Origin: Roseiarcus sp963833955
Lineage (GTDB): Bacteria; Pseudomonadota; Alphaproteobacteria; Rhizobiales; Beijerinckiaceae
DNA length: 64,000 nucleotides
Direction of reading: 5' to 3'
NCBI GenBank assembly: GCA_963833955.1
Contig: CAWHZY010000008.1
Span: 62,001-126,000 of the forward strand
Part shown: in pieces, positions 63,773 through 64,000 of the stretch
How the letters are laid out: the number at the start of each line of letters is the position of its first letter
Position numbering within the stretch: position 1 is the stretch's first letter
Translations under genes and position numbers: made by a program
The notes under the pieces: model-generated
Database searches by the model: none
What the model was told of the DNA's origin: nothing
Seen by the model: the letters and a program-made list of their open reading frames with translations, nothing else

Positions 63773-64000
63773 GTGGCGGGGAAAGAGATTGCGGTCAAGA
63801 AATACGTGGTGCGGCTGAGCGCGGAGGAGCGGGAGCGGCTCTCGGACTTCATCCGCTAAGGCAAGCGCACGGCGCAATTGCTGACGAAGGCGCGCATCCT
63901 TTTGAAGGCCGATGTGTCGGAGGCGGGCGAAGGCTGGAGCGACAGCCGGATCGCCGAGGCTCTGGACACCAGCGTCGCCAATATCGAGCGGACGCGCCGG
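63773..64000 (+). pseudogene. IS630-family transposase, 5' part, with an in-frame stop, truncated by the window end
   Basis: From GTG 63773, behind GGAGGTGATTC, the frame reads VAGKEIAVKKYVVRLSAEERERLSDFIR, then a TAA at 63857-63859, then GKRTAQLLTKARILLKADVSEAG in the same frame. Relatives have Lys at the stop position, so an AAA-to-TAA change is likely. It belongs to a different IS630 subgroup from the element at 13.4 kb. It runs off the window. Confidence 0.83.

Overview
The window is a stretch of high-GC bacterial chromosome. Its gene content points to an alphaproteobacterium of the Hyphomicrobiales (Rhizobiales), possibly near the Beijerinckiaceae/Methylocystaceae. The pointers are a Ros/MucR regulator, the infA-maf-yacG and pgsA-moaD-moaE operons, the trxB-lysR pair, a SAM-II riboswitch ahead of metZ, the two-domain dCTP deaminase, and REP-like repeats of the kind common in that order. 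Assignment below the order is inference. No rRNA, tRNA or CRISPR array was seen.

Layout. 1-2.5 kb: a partial unknown gene, then a periplasmic sorbosone-dehydrogenase-like protein, a strong terminator and a dihaem cytochrome c. 3-8.9 kb: alpha/beta hydrolase, DUF72 protein, YbaK deacylase, an orphan AbrB-type antitoxin, an acyl-CoA ligase and an SDR, with REP-like repeats between them. 8.9-11.2 kb: egtB-egtD (ergothioneine). 11.6-16.3 kb: a GDSL esterase, an IS630 insertion next to a gene remnant, and a lone PEP-CTERM protein in AT-richer DNA. 16.3-25.1 kb: HAD, a PDZ/multi-TM/GAF-like membrane protein, GNAT, a collapsed chaA remnant, ketopantoate reductase, a second HAD, oligopeptidase B and a periplasmic creatininase-like protein. 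25.6-28 kb: infA-maf-yacG and a secreted hydrolase. 28-36.2 kb: an RND efflux pair, then atm1-psd-pssA. 36.7-40.3 kb: mucR, upp, pgsA-moaD-moaE and two small envelope/stress proteins. 40.5-45 kb: a DCC-lipase maturation factor fusion, glnB/K, hemW and a toxin-antitoxin pair. 45.6-49.2 kb: metZ with its riboswitch, dcd, secE-nusG. 49.4-54 kb: a small glycan cluster with its own acyl carrier protein, where rplK would normally follow nusG. 54-58 kb: lysR, trxB, a small unknown gene and choline sulfatase. 58.3-62.1 kb: a radical-SAM DNA-repair gene and a UdgX-type gene cut by an IS1595-like element. 62.4-64 kb: an RgpF-domain protein and the start of a second, broken IS630 transposase.

At least twelve otherwise well-conserved genes carry single-base frameshifts, many beside short homopolymers and several in genes expected to be essential or important (pssA, atm1, glnB/K, metZ). 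The likeliest cause is uncorrected sequencing error, and I annotate the intended full-length genes across the shifts.

The items most worth a second look are: (1) two distant copies of a 28-bp module, each followed by a different heptamer repeated exactly every 10 bp; (2) the split UdgX gene; (3) the promoter-operator of the toxin-antitoxin pair, a perfect 15+2+15 palindrome over the start of transcription; (4) the acyl-carrier-protein-containing glycan cluster behind nusG.
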